Source: Flavihumibacter petaseus NBRC 106054 (GTDB lineage: Bacteria > Bacteroidota > Bacteroidia > Chitinophagales > Chitinophagaceae). From it: a stretch of 64,000 nt of DNA. The position numbers and the translations under genes were made by a program. The stretch lies in NCBI RefSeq assembly GCF_000974785.1, contig NZ_BBWV01000003.1, forward strand, positions 496,001-560,000, written 5' to 3'. This document shows, in pieces, positions 53,143 to 61,743 of the stretch. The notes below the pieces were generated by a model. It ran no database searches, was not told where the DNA came from, and saw only the letters and a program-made list of their open reading frames with translations. The stretch's first letter is position 1, and every line of letters starts with the position of its first letter.

Positions 53143-53973
53143 TTATTCCTGATAACGCTGAAGGCGAAGCGGACTTTTCCCGAGGTCGGCCTGAAGGTTG
53201 CCTGGGGTGTCACCGGCAAATTCCCTGAATTCGCGGATCATATGCGTCTGGTCAGTATAACCACAGGTATGGGCAATTGACAGCCATGAAGTCCGGAAGT
53301 CGCTTTCGCGCATTTGCCAGGCTTTGGAAAACCGGACCAGCCGGGAATATAATTTGGGTGGCAGACCGGTTCTTTCTTTAAATTGTCTTTCCAGCTGGCG
53401 GATACTCACACATGCTTCCTTTGCCAACTGGTCGATGTTGACAGCATTGTTGCATCGCATCATCCGGGTGAGTACCAGGTCAACCGGCAGTATATTTTTA
53501 AGGTTTTTTGCCTTGGTGAGTAAATACTGTTCAGTAATCCGGACCATCTGGTCAGCATCCCGGCATTGACTCAATTGTTCAACAATGCCGACTGCATTGT
53601 TCCCCAACAGCAGTCTGGAATCAACAGACTGATTAAGCAATTCGTACATCGGGATTCTAAGCAGCCGATGTAATCCACCCGGATGAAAACAAACGATGAC
53701 TACCAGCGTATTATACCCCATGATTACATCCACCCGCCGGAGTTTTGGTCCGACAATAATACTACGGGGCAATTCAACAGCCTGGTGGTCGCTATCGTAG
53801 CGGACTACCGTATCAAATGGATAAAAATACAGGCAATGCTCCGGCTGGGGAGGAAATGGATTGACCGGCCTCGGGCAATCCCTGTTCAACTGAACAGCAT
53901 TCACAATAATCCGGTAAACGAAGTGCCTGAGCGCGGGATGAGGTATGTACTGCTGATAAAACATAGCTGCCAA
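53143..53973 (-). CDS. AraC-family transcriptional regulator
   Basis: This 276-residue regulator has an N-terminal sensor domain with a cupin-like region (HPALRHFVYRI, VIVCFHPGGLHRLL) and a C-terminal pair of helix-turn-helix units (NIDQLAKEACVSIRQLERQF, SIAHTCGYTDQTHMIREFRE). It precedes the amidohydrolase gene on the same strand and may regulate it. Inducer unknown. Confidence 0.9.
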   Translation of the reverse strand: MAAMFYQQYIPHPALRHFVYRIIVNAVQLNRDCPRPVNPFPPQPEHCLYFYPFDTVVRYDSDHQAVELPRSIIVGPKLRRVDVIMGYNTLVVIVCFHPGGLHRLLRIPMYELLNQSVDSRLLLGNNAVGIVEQLSQCRDADQMVRITEQYLLTKAKNLKNILPVDLVLTRMMRCNNAVNIDQLAKEACVSIRQLERQFKERTGLPPKLYSRLVRFSKAWQMRESDFRTSWLSIAHTCGYTDQTHMIREFREFAGDTPGNLQADLGKSPLRLQRYQE

Positions 53974-54067
53974 TGATGCAATCTGGATGTTGTTCAGGAG
54001 TGAAAGGCAATCGGCCAGTCAGGCCTGAAATTAAGAAAATCTCATGAGACCATGGGTATCATCCGGC

Positions 54068-54961
54068 CTAATCGATATTCACATCCTGGTCAAATAATGT
54101 CTTAGCCTTTTGCCGTACTTTTTTACTAAATGGATAAAGAAATTGCTTCCAATAGCTATTGGGAAAATTCCTTTCCTCAGCAATTCCTATTGGTCCCAAT
54201 TGCTGCTGCATTCCAGGATGGTCGTAGGCTGTAGCGAAAATATGGTCCCAAATAGTGAGCCACGCGCCGTAATTCACTTGTGCATCCCTATAATCGGCCC
54301 GGTGATGCCATCGATGCAATTCCGCTACACAGAAAAACTTCTTCAGGATGCCAGCCTTATAATTAAGGTTGGTATGCTGCATAAACATGTTGATTCCCAA
54401 TATAGCAAGCGCCGTGACCACAACCGGTTGGGGTGTACCAATCAGAAGGCAAATAAATATTCCGGGTGTGCCTTCCAGAATCTGGTGTAGCGCATGGCGC
54501 TTTTCTCCATTTAAAAAGTACAATCTTTCTGAACTATGATGAATCGCATGCAGCTTCCATAGAAATTCATTTTGATGACTTTGCCAATGAACGAAGAATA
54601 GAAAGAAATCAATAATTGTCAATGCTATCAATACCTGCACCCAAAACGGTAAGTGAGTGGGAAACCAGGCAGCTAACGTGAAAGTCCCTGCAATCCATAA
54701 AAAAAGAAATTGAGCTACCAGTTTTATACCGTAGTTAATGATGTAGTAGGTAAGGTCGAGGTTCCAGTCATTTTTACCCTTTACCCAATCTATTTCGTAA
54801 GGCATCCATCTTTCCAGTAATAGTATGAGCATTCCGAAAAAACTGATCACAGGCAGGACAATCAAATATTGATTGAACCCGGACTGAATGCCATAAATTA
54901 AAACGCCTGAAGCAGATAACATAATAAGGGGATAAACACCAAGTTGAAACAGCCTCTCCAT
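54068..54961 (-). CDS. Sterol desaturase/fatty acid hydroxylase family membrane protein
   Basis: This 297-residue protein has several membrane helices and the three histidine clusters of the di-iron family: HWQSHQNEF, HAIHHSSE and HRWHHRADYRD. Such enzymes hydroxylate or desaturate lipids using O2. It is encoded 63 bp downstream of an AraC regulator on the same strand. The substrate, a fatty acid, sphingolipid or ether lipid, cannot be told from the sequence. Confidence 0.92.
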   Translation of the reverse strand: MERLFQLGVYPLIMLSASGVLIYGIQSGFNQYLIVLPVISFFGMLILLLERWMPYEIDWVKGKNDWNLDLTYYIINYGIKLVAQFLFLWIAGTFTLAAWFPTHLPFWVQVLIALTIIDFFLFFVHWQSHQNEFLWKLHAIHHSSERLYFLNGEKRHALHQILEGTPGIFICLLIGTPQPVVVTALAILGINMFMQHTNLNYKAGILKKFFCVAELHRWHHRADYRDAQVNYGAWLTIWDHIFATAYDHPGMQQQLGPIGIAEERNFPNSYWKQFLYPFSKKVRQKAKTLFDQDVNID

Positions 54962-55024
54962 GGAGTAGTCAGTTTAATACAACAAAAATGTTTTATCGGC
55001 AGGCAAATTTCTTGAACAAACCTG

Positions 55025-55792
55025 CTATTGTTTAAGAACAACAGAAGGAGAAGCGCCAAACATTTCCGTAAACGTCCGGCTGAAGTGTGAAATGTCGGCG
55101 AAGCCTCCTTCGTAAGCAGCCTGCGTAAGCGTTCTGCCCTGAACAATGGCTTTTAATGCAGCCTGCAGGCGGCACCAAAGTACATACCGCCGGAAGGGTA
55201 TACCGATCTGCTCTTTGAATAAATGGGCGAAACGGCCTTCTGACAGGAATACTTTTGCTGCAATAGCTTCCAACCTGATTTCACTATACAATGCTGACCG
55301 AACCAATTCAATTGCATCCGCAATTCTCGGTTCTAATATGTTATGGCGCTGCGAAGTTCCCAGGATCGATTCCAGAAGCAACTGGATTAAATTACTGGCC
55401 GCCTTATCATTAGCGGAATCATCATAAAACCAATCTATGAATAGGTTCTTCACCCCGTTGATGGATATGCCGGTATAATCAAGTATTCCAAAGACATCCA
55501 GATTCAAAGATGTTTCAAGCAGTTGTGCAACTGCTGATTCAGCATCGAAATATATAAAAATATGATGATCATCCTGTCCATTGAACTGGTGCGCCAGGTC
55601 GGCATTAATGAAAGTGCAAACACTTTCCTTAAATTCAGTACCATTTCGTGAAATCAAAAATGGCTTGTCAAATGCAATTGCAATTTCGATGGCGTGATGT
55701 GTATGGAGCTTTGTTTGCACACGTTGGCCAATGTAAATTGCCATCCCATCGGAAACAAATAACTTGAAAGGAACGCTCTTTTCCAAATCCAC
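55025..55792 (-). CDS. AraC-family transcriptional regulator
   Basis: This 255-residue protein has an N-terminal cupin-like sensor part (TKLHTHHAIEIAIAFD, DLAHQFNG) and a C-terminal double helix-turn-helix (RLEAIAAKVFLSEGRFAHLF, TLTQAAYEGGFADISHFSRT). It is probably co-transcribed with the hydroxylase gene downstream and may regulate it. Confidence 0.9.
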   Translation of the reverse strand: MDLEKSVPFKLFVSDGMAIYIGQRVQTKLHTHHAIEIAIAFDKPFLISRNGTEFKESVCTFINADLAHQFNGQDDHHIFIYFDAESAVAQLLETSLNLDVFGILDYTGISINGVKNLFIDWFYDDSANDKAASNLIQLLLESILGTSQRHNILEPRIADAIELVRSALYSEIRLEAIAAKVFLSEGRFAHLFKEQIGIPFRRYVLWCRLQAALKAIVQGRTLTQAAYEGGFADISHFSRTFTEMFGASPSVVLKQ

Positions 55793-55846
55793 TTTTGTTA
55801 TTTCTATGCTTTACCTTCAATAAATTAAGCTTTCGGCATCCGGACA

Positions 55847-56509
55847 TTACCATATTGGATGCCCCTCAACAGTAGTATCCGGGGAAAGGTGCTTACCCAG
55901 TCGATCGTTTTTTACTGACTTCAAACTTCCATTCAACTTCAGGAAAATTGTTATTATAAAGTAAAATACGAATGCAAATAGAACTGTAACCGGTATAAAC
56001 CAATTTCCCAAAACTTCGAACGCCTGTAAGTTATCATTGGAAGCAAATACACCATATCGAAAGATTTCTCCCTTTTTGTAATAAAAACCAACACTTGACG
56101 GGTAGAATAGTTTTGCAACTGCCAGGAATGAAAATGCAGCAATAAAAAGGTATGAAATGAAAAATATTATATACGTTATCCCATAGGAGAGGTTTAGCAT
56201 TAAAGCCTGAATTACATGGACCGGATTAAATGTTCTGATGGCCTGGTTCAATTTCCTTTCAGCAACCAGGGGTTTTAACACCTCATCAGGAACGCCTATT
56301 CTATCCAAAACAGTAAGCAGATTGGTCACTTCACCGGTTTCGGGATTCTTTTTGGCCATACTCTCATAGATATGGCTGTTTAGTTCCATTAAAATATCTT
56401 GCTGATCTTCCCTGGGAAGCTTTTTTGTGGCTGATTTTATCTGCTTCAAATAGTTTTCATAAATCCTTTGAGCATCACTGATTTTAAATTGCAGCTTTTT
56501 AAATTCCAT
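55847..56509 (-). CDS. HAAS-domain membrane protein, partner of PadR
   Basis: This 220-residue protein starts at MEFKKLQFKIS, five bases after the PadR stop; the longer upstream frame is not credible. Residues 10-60 (YLKQIKSATKKLPREDQQDI and then MELNSHIYE) match the HAAS signalling domain. Three or four membrane helices follow. HAAS proteins are usually encoded with PadR regulators and are thought to relay a membrane signal to them; the signal is unknown. Confidence 0.8.
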   Translation of the reverse strand: MEFKKLQFKISDAQRIYENYLKQIKSATKKLPREDQQDILMELNSHIYESMAKKNPETGEVTNLLTVLDRIGVPDEVLKPLVAERKLNQAIRTFNPVHVIQALMLNLSYGITYIIFFISYLFIAAFSFLAVAKLFYPSSVGFYYKKGEIFRYGVFASNDNLQAFEVLGNWFIPVTVLFAFVFYFIITIFLKLNGSLKSVKNDRLGKHLSPDTTVEGHPIW

Positions 56510-56514
56510 ATTCG

Positions 56515-56847
56515 TTACATTAGCTTTGTGATTAATTTTTGCAGGTTCTTCCATTGTACTTTCATTTCTTCCAGTGTTTGCTTTCCGGTTTTTGTGAGGA
56601 AATAATACTTTCTGGGAATTCCCGTCTCCTGCTCCACCCACTTAGAGTCTAAAAGTTTATCAGTTTTGAGTCGGTTTACTAATGGGTACAGCGTACCTTC
56701 TGCGATTTCAATGGAAGTTTGATTCCTTATTTTTTCGATCAGGTCATAACCATATAGTTCGTTCTTGTCCAAAACAATTAATACAATAAAGGATAATGTT
56801 CCTTTTTTCACCTGTGAATGCCATTTGTCTATGAACTCTTTATTCAT
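56515..56847 (-). CDS. PadR family transcriptional regulator
   Basis: This 110-residue winged-helix protein starts at MNKEFIDKWHSQ and shows the PadR signature ELYGYDLIEKI, EGTLYPLVNRL and RKYYFLT. It probably represses its own operon with the HAAS gene, binding the dyad at 56867. An alternative upstream start would add six residues. Confidence 0.92.
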   Translation of the reverse strand: MNKEFIDKWHSQVKKGTLSFIVLIVLDKNELYGYDLIEKIRNQTSIEIAEGTLYPLVNRLKTDKLLDSKWVEQETGIPRKYYFLTKTGKQTLEEMKVQWKNLQKLITKLM

Positions 56848-56866
56848 GGCATAAATGTAAATCAAA

Positions 56867-56887
56867 ATACATAGTTATACTATGTAT
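56867..56887. promoter_or_regulatory. Dyad upstream of padR, probable operator
   Basis: ATACATAG-TTATA-CTATGTAT is a perfect 8-bp dyad with a 5-base spacer, 20 bases upstream of the padR start. On the minus strand it abuts TATTTTG, close to a -7 box. PadR proteins bind dyads of ACAT/ATGT type, so autoregulation is likely. Confidence 0.65.
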
Positions 56888-57216
56888 CTGAAAATTATTT
56901 TTTACTTTTCTTTACCAATCTGACTGTTCCAAAAGTTTCGGAGAAGCCGGAATTACTGTTCTCCCTTGGCCGTGAACATTTATTGCCGGTAATATTTGAT
57001 GGACGATTTCCTCTAGCGGTAGAAATGCCAATAACTATAGATAACGTGCACGCGCTTACGAAAAATATGTTACATATAAATTTAATTTTTTTATTGTTGT
57101 TGCTCTGGAAATCTTTCTTTTCTTTGCTTCCGCAACTTTAGTGCGTTGGTAGAAATCCAAAGCGCTTATTCGTATCTGTGAGTACCATCTATTAAACCTT
57201 AAACCAGCCTTTCACT
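56888..57216. other. Divergent intergenic region, nothing recognised
   Basis: This AT-rich 329-base gap separates padR from the exported-protein operon. It should hold that operon's promoter, but I found no clear TAnnTTTG box, gene or repeat. Confidence 0.4.
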
Positions 57217-58398
57217 ATGAAATGTAGGTCTGTACTACTATTGGTAGCCCTTTCTGTATGCGCTTCTGCTATTGCTCAAGACAACCTTTTCCCTCCCGCA
57301 GGCAATGCAAGAATCGGAGCATTCCCAACTGGTGTGAATGCATTGGCCAATTTGCACATCCGCACTTACGATTTTGAAAAGTTATGGTTGGAATGGCCTT
57401 CTACTTCGCTTGATGGTGTTGTTCAACAGCGCTTTAAAAACTCAGGATATGATATGATTCTGGGTGAAATCGGCTCGGCGTATTTCTCTTCCGGCTATCG
57501 CAAAACTTCATCTGCCTTTCTTTCCACCAATGCTCCCAACGGCCTGCAACTGGTCAACTACAGCCCAAATGGTGTTATCAGGCTTTACACCGGAGGATCA
57601 GCAGACGCAAATGAAAGGATAAAGCTCGACTCTGCCGGGCGGTTCTTTGCTTATACTATCAGCAGAAAGACTGTTGTCAGGGATTCCATCCTTTCACTGG
57701 ATTCAAGTGGTGAAATTCAATTCACTCCCCTGCGCGCCAGCAAGCTCTACGCATTGGATACCAGAAGTGTCTCAACTACGCCTGATACCTACAGCCAACT
57801 TCTGATGTCTCAGGTCAAAACCCATTCGGTAATAACGCTTCCCGGTACGAGTACCAGCGTGGCTTCCGTGATTGGTATCAGAAACGGGGCCAACAGCAGC
57901 AATGGCTACGCTCATGAACTCGCATTTACAGACAGCAGCCAGTTGTATGTACGTTCCGGCGCCTCCACCACCTGGGGAAACTGGCGCAGACTTATTGTGG
58001 AAGACAACGCTGGCAATATCGTAATGGGTTCTTCAGCTACACCTGGTAAGCTGTCAGTGAACGGTGACATTAAGGCGAAAAAGATCCGCATTACCCAAAC
58101 CGGCTGGGCGGATTTTGTTTTTCAGCCAGACTATCTCCTGCCGGATCTCTATACCGTAGAGCGATTCATCCAGCAAAACCGCCACCTCCCCGGCATCGTT
58201 TCTGCCAAAGAGGTCGAAGCCAACGGCATAGATGTCGGCAATAGCCAGGCAGCGCTCCTTCAAAAGATCGAGGAACTCACCCTCTACGCTATTCAGCAAC
58301 AAAAAGCCATCGATAAACTGGAAGCGGAGAAAAAAGACCAGTCCGCCATCCTCCAATCGCTCCTGTTGCGTGTTCAGCAATTGGAATCCTCCCGTTAA
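57217..58398 (+). CDS. Exported fibre-like protein with conserved C-terminal coiled-coil domain
   Basis: This 393-residue protein has a signal peptide (to about residue 21). The middle has beta-rich repeats and a pyocin-knob-like stretch (TTWGNWRRLIVEDNAGN). The last ~110 residues (from VNGDIKAKKI; then WADFVFQPDYLLPDLYTVER, HLPGIVSAKEVE and KIEELTLYAIQQQK) are a domain common in Bacteroidota exported proteins, ending in a coiled coil. The layout recalls tail-fibre tips, but there are no other phage genes. It is the first gene of a four-gene operon of exported proteins. Confidence 0.8.
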   Translation: MKCRSVLLLVALSVCASAIAQDNLFPPAGNARIGAFPTGVNALANLHIRTYDFEKLWLEWPSTSLDGVVQQRFKNSGYDMILGEIGSAYFSSGYRKTSSAFLSTNAPNGLQLVNYSPNGVIRLYTGGSADANERIKLDSAGRFFAYTISRKTVVRDSILSLDSSGEIQFTPLRASKLYALDTRSVSTTPDTYSQLLMSQVKTHSVITLPGTSTSVASVIGIRNGANSSNGYAHELAFTDSSQLYVRSGASTTWGNWRRLIVEDNAGNIVMGSSATPGKLSVNGDIKAKKIRITQTGWADFVFQPDYLLPDLYTVERFIQQNRHLPGIVSAKEVEANGIDVGNSQAALLQKIEELTLYAIQQQKAIDKLEAEKKDQSAILQSLLLRVQQLESSR

Positions 58399-58417
58399 GC
58401 CGACCACCAAACCATTG

Positions 58418-60634
58418 ATGAAAACCTTATCCCTCATATGGTTAATGGGTGGCATTTTTCTGCTGGCAGTGCTTCCGCAGCGGCTCTTTTCACAGACCGC
58501 CAAAAGCTGGACGCTGACTACAGATACCAGCATGCTTTTCAGTGATACCAGCTTTGTCTTTTCCTGCAAATTACCGGAAAAGAAAGGCGCAGGAATACAG
58601 CCCCTGGCAGCATTCAACAGACCCAAAGGCGGCTTACTGGAACTCCGCGGCGGTACGATTGGTTACCAGGCCATGTATCAATCCAATATTGATACCCCCC
58701 TGATCGAAAAAAATATAGCGCAGCACAATGTCATGCTTCAGTTCGATATGACAGTAGCGGGGATCATTCCTATCCAGGCCAGGGCCTGGACAAGGCAATC
58801 CAATTCAATGTTTTATCGCGACATAACGGATTTTCAGGTGCTGTACGATCAGTCTTTCATGACCAGTCAGTTGTATGGAAGTTACCGGCAGCGCCTCCTG
58901 GAAGCAGTGGATGAAAAAGCTGTCGGTCAGTTGTCTCAATGCCTGGAAGCTGAACTCGGCAAACTGAAGTATCAGCTGGCTACGCTTCAGGGTGGTGCGT
59001 GGCAGCAGAAATTGATTGAAGCCCGGGAGATACTGAATGTGCCCGGTATAACCGATGATCCCAACTTGTCTGATTCGCTTAACAGAATTCTTGGTGACTC
59101 TCTCCGGCACAGCGCCAGTGTCTTTATCAACACCTATAACGCCTATGCCGGGCGCATTGAAAAATGGCAACATTCAATCGACTCCATCGAGCTGATCCGG
59201 AATCGAATGGAGGCAAAGATTTCGACAGTCAAACGGTGGCTGGACAGGCCAGACTGGCAGGATATTGCCGGGGGACAAACCCTGCAGGATTCACTGATGG
59301 CTGTGGCTGGGGACTGGAAACTCCCACCCAGGCTGAAGTGGCTTACAGGTATACGTCGGTTTAGCCTGGGCAGGGCACCGCTGAATAGCAGCGAACTGAC
59401 TTCCCGGAATATTTCCGTTAATGGCATCGCCTTCGAATACAACAGCTGGTATTACCTGTCCTTTGCTGCGGGTGGAGTCGACTACCGCTTCAGGGATTAT
59501 GGTCTTTCAGGCCAGTCCCGGAAGTTCCAACCATTGGTCTTGCTTCGGCTGGGAATCGGAAAAATCGGCCGCGATTACCTGATCGCGTCAGGATACTCCG
59601 GCCGCAAAATGATTTCCGGCAGTTCGTCCGGAAAAAGTTTCCAGGTTTCCGGTGTCACGCTCGAAGGAAAGAAATATATCGGACGGACGATCTGGATTTC
59701 CGGTGAAGTCGGGCAATCTGTTTCACCTGACTACCGGTCGAATCCATACCAGGACAAAACCAGCCTGGGATTCAGCAAGGATGGCAATTCTGCAATTGCT
59801 GTAAAAGCTGGAGGCATTCTGCCCTTGATTCATGGTAGAATAGAAGCGGGCTATAAAAAAACGGGCACCAATTTCCAATCTTTCAGCACCTGGCAGGTAA
59901 ATACCGCACAGGAAGCATGGTACCTGAAGTATGACCAACGCCTGCTGCGAAATCAATTGAGGTTCTCGGCTTCCCTGCGCACTAATGAATGGCAGAATCC
60001 TAACCTCCCGCAGGCCTATGCGACAAATACCATTTTCAAAACTGTCATGCTGACTTACGCCAGGCGTCGTTGGCCAACGGTCACGGCAGGTTATTTTCCC
60101 ATTACCCAGCTGGCGAAAGTCGGTGAACAGGTAGTGGAGACGAAATATCAAACCTTTTCCACCAATATCTGGCACCAGTACCGGCTTCGCGAAACACCCA
60201 TGAGTACCAGCATAGCATTGCTGAAATCTTTTGACGGGTACGACAGTTCTTTGTTTTATCAGAACAGCAGCAATCTCCAGGTGACGCAGACTTTGTTCTT
60301 CAGGCTGTTTACCAGCAGCCTGGCAGTGTCGAAAGTGAGCAATACTATGTTTCAGATGTGGGTCGGTGACCATAAACTGCAGGTGCCTTTGCTGAAAGGC
60401 AGAACGGTTGTCGGAATTGGGGTGAAAGTGTACAACTACAATTATAAGCAGTCCGCAGCAGGCTGTTCCTTCAGCGCAGCATTTGCCTTCTGGCATCAGG
60501 CTCAGCTGGCAATTTTTGCCGAGCGGGCTTTTTTGCCTACCGCCAGCAACGGACTGCAACAGGCTGATATCGGCAATATCCAGTTTACCAAGTCATTTCA
60601 ATTTAAATCTTCACGATCAAAACAGACCAATTGA
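58418..60634 (+). CDS. Large exported protein with predicted outer-membrane beta-barrel, unknown family
   Basis: This 738-residue protein starts at MKTLSLIWLMGGIFLL, with a signal peptide; upstream codons in frame are not signal-like. The N-terminal third is beta-rich, the middle (about residues 130-290) is helical and partly coiled, and the C-terminal half has alternating aromatic strands (YLKYDQRLLRNQLRFSASL, YARRRWPTVTAGYF) like a beta-barrel. The C-terminal end is not a T9SS tail. It starts 19 bp after the fibre-like gene and overlaps the next gene by one base. I do not recognise its family. Confidence 0.72.
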   Translation: MKTLSLIWLMGGIFLLAVLPQRLFSQTAKSWTLTTDTSMLFSDTSFVFSCKLPEKKGAGIQPLAAFNRPKGGLLELRGGTIGYQAMYQSNIDTPLIEKNIAQHNVMLQFDMTVAGIIPIQARAWTRQSNSMFYRDITDFQVLYDQSFMTSQLYGSYRQRLLEAVDEKAVGQLSQCLEAELGKLKYQLATLQGGAWQQKLIEAREILNVPGITDDPNLSDSLNRILGDSLRHSASVFINTYNAYAGRIEKWQHSIDSIELIRNRMEAKISTVKRWLDRPDWQDIAGGQTLQDSLMAVAGDWKLPPRLKWLTGIRRFSLGRAPLNSSELTSRNISVNGIAFEYNSWYYLSFAAGGVDYRFRDYGLSGQSRKFQPLVLLRLGIGKIGRDYLIASGYSGRKMISGSSSGKSFQVSGVTLEGKKYIGRTIWISGEVGQSVSPDYRSNPYQDKTSLGFSKDGNSAIAVKAGGILPLIHGRIEAGYKKTGTNFQSFSTWQVNTAQEAWYLKYDQRLLRNQLRFSASLRTNEWQNPNLPQAYATNTIFKTVMLTYARRRWPTVTAGYFPITQLAKVGEQVVETKYQTFSTNIWHQYRLRETPMSTSIALLKSFDGYDSSLFYQNSSNLQVTQTLFFRLFTSSLAVSKVSNTMFQMWVGDHKLQVPLLKGRTVVGIGVKVYNYNYKQSAAGCSFSAAFAFWHQAQLAIFAERAFLPTASNGLQQADIGNIQFTKSFQFKSSRSKQTN

Positions 60635-61743
60635 TGAGAGTCATATTCGGTATATTCTTCTGGTTGCTCATTTACCATCCGGTAAAGGCACAGGTAGTGA
60701 TCAGCCCCCAGTTGCCTTCCCCCGGCGTTTTTACCAAACCACAACTTTGGAATGTTTCGATACTAAATTCCGGTAAACAGGCATTTATGGTGCGGCTTCA
60801 GTTAACGATCACCGAGGTTAACACCAATCAACTGGTGCTTTCGGGTGTGACGCGGAACTTTCAAATGCCAGTGGGGGCAAGCCAGATCACGCATAATGAT
60901 GTAATGCCGGTGATTTACCAGGATGCCAATCCGACTTTCCAGGTGGACAACACACCCAATGGTTTTCTGCCTGTCGGGGTTTTCAATATCTGTTATGCGC
61001 TGGTTTACCAACAGGGAGACGCCGTCGAGACGCTGGCGGAAGAATGCTTGTCACTGGAGGTGGAACCACTGTCGCCACCCCAATTGGTATTGCCTGCTGA
61101 TAGCGAACGCGTCAATACCGCAAGACCCATGTTTTCCTGGACGCCACCCATGCCGTATACATTCTTCAGCAACCTGTCTTACGATTTCCAGCTGGTGGAA
61201 GTAGCCTCTTATCAGACAGCTGCAGAAGCAATACAGGTCAACGTGCCGTTGTTCCGGAAGCCGGGAATATTGCAAACCCAGTTGCAATATCCGCAGGGGC
61301 TTCCCGCATTGGACACTGGAAAATTATATGCATGGCGGGTCGCCGCCAGCAACAATACTGCACCTGTTGGTTTCAGTGAGATCTGGTCGTTTCGTGTCGA
61401 AGCGCCTTCAGCGGTCGGGCTGGTAAAGGAGACCGGAGGCTCATACCTGTCATTGAGTTCCGCAGAAAACAACAGCCAGGCGCTGGTAATGGGTAAACTG
61501 CTGATCGCCTACGACAATCGGGAGAATGACAAGACTATGGTGTTGTCGATCCAGGCGTTAAACCAGGCTGGCCAACAAACAGAAGCTTTGGTGAATAATA
61601 TTTTACCGCTACGTTATGGTAAAAACTTACTCCAGTTTGACCTGGAAGCGAATGCTCACCTGAATGATAAATCCATATACCGCCTGACAGCAGTGACAGG
61701 TGGTAAAAAAATGTACCTCACATTTCAATATCGTCGACCATGA
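60634..61743 (+). CDS. Exported Ig/fibronectin-like protein
   Basis: This 369-residue protein has a signal peptide ending near HPVKA. Three beta-sandwich regions follow: an N-terminal one with SPQLPSPGVFTKPQLWNVSI, a central one with ARPMFSWTPPMPYTFFSNLS and WRVAASNNTAPVGFSEIWSF, and a C-terminal one. The W-PP pattern resembles fibronectin type III-like modules in Bacteroidota surface proteins. It starts inside the stop of the beta-barrel gene (TGATG) and overlaps the giant gene by ATGA. Probably an extracytoplasmic adaptor or adhesin in this operon; no known family is certain. Confidence 0.75.
   Translation: MRVIFGIFFWLLIYHPVKAQVVISPQLPSPGVFTKPQLWNVSILNSGKQAFMVRLQLTITEVNTNQLVLSGVTRNFQMPVGASQITHNDVMPVIYQDANPTFQVDNTPNGFLPVGVFNICYALVYQQGDAVETLAEECLSLEVEPLSPPQLVLPADSERVNTARPMFSWTPPMPYTFFSNLSYDFQLVEVASYQTAAEAIQVNVPLFRKPGILQTQLQYPQGLPALDTGKLYAWRVAASNNTAPVGFSEIWSFRVEAPSAVGLVKETGGSYLSLSSAENNSQALVMGKLLIAYDNRENDKTMVLSIQALNQAGQQTEALVNNILPLRYGKNLLQFDLEANAHLNDKSIYRLTAVTGGKKMYLTFQYRRP

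Noticed and set aside
57217-58398. Prophage remnant, suggested by the tail-fibre-like protein
   Set aside because: No capsid, terminase, integrase or lysis genes are near, and signal peptides on this and the next genes point to exported surface proteins.
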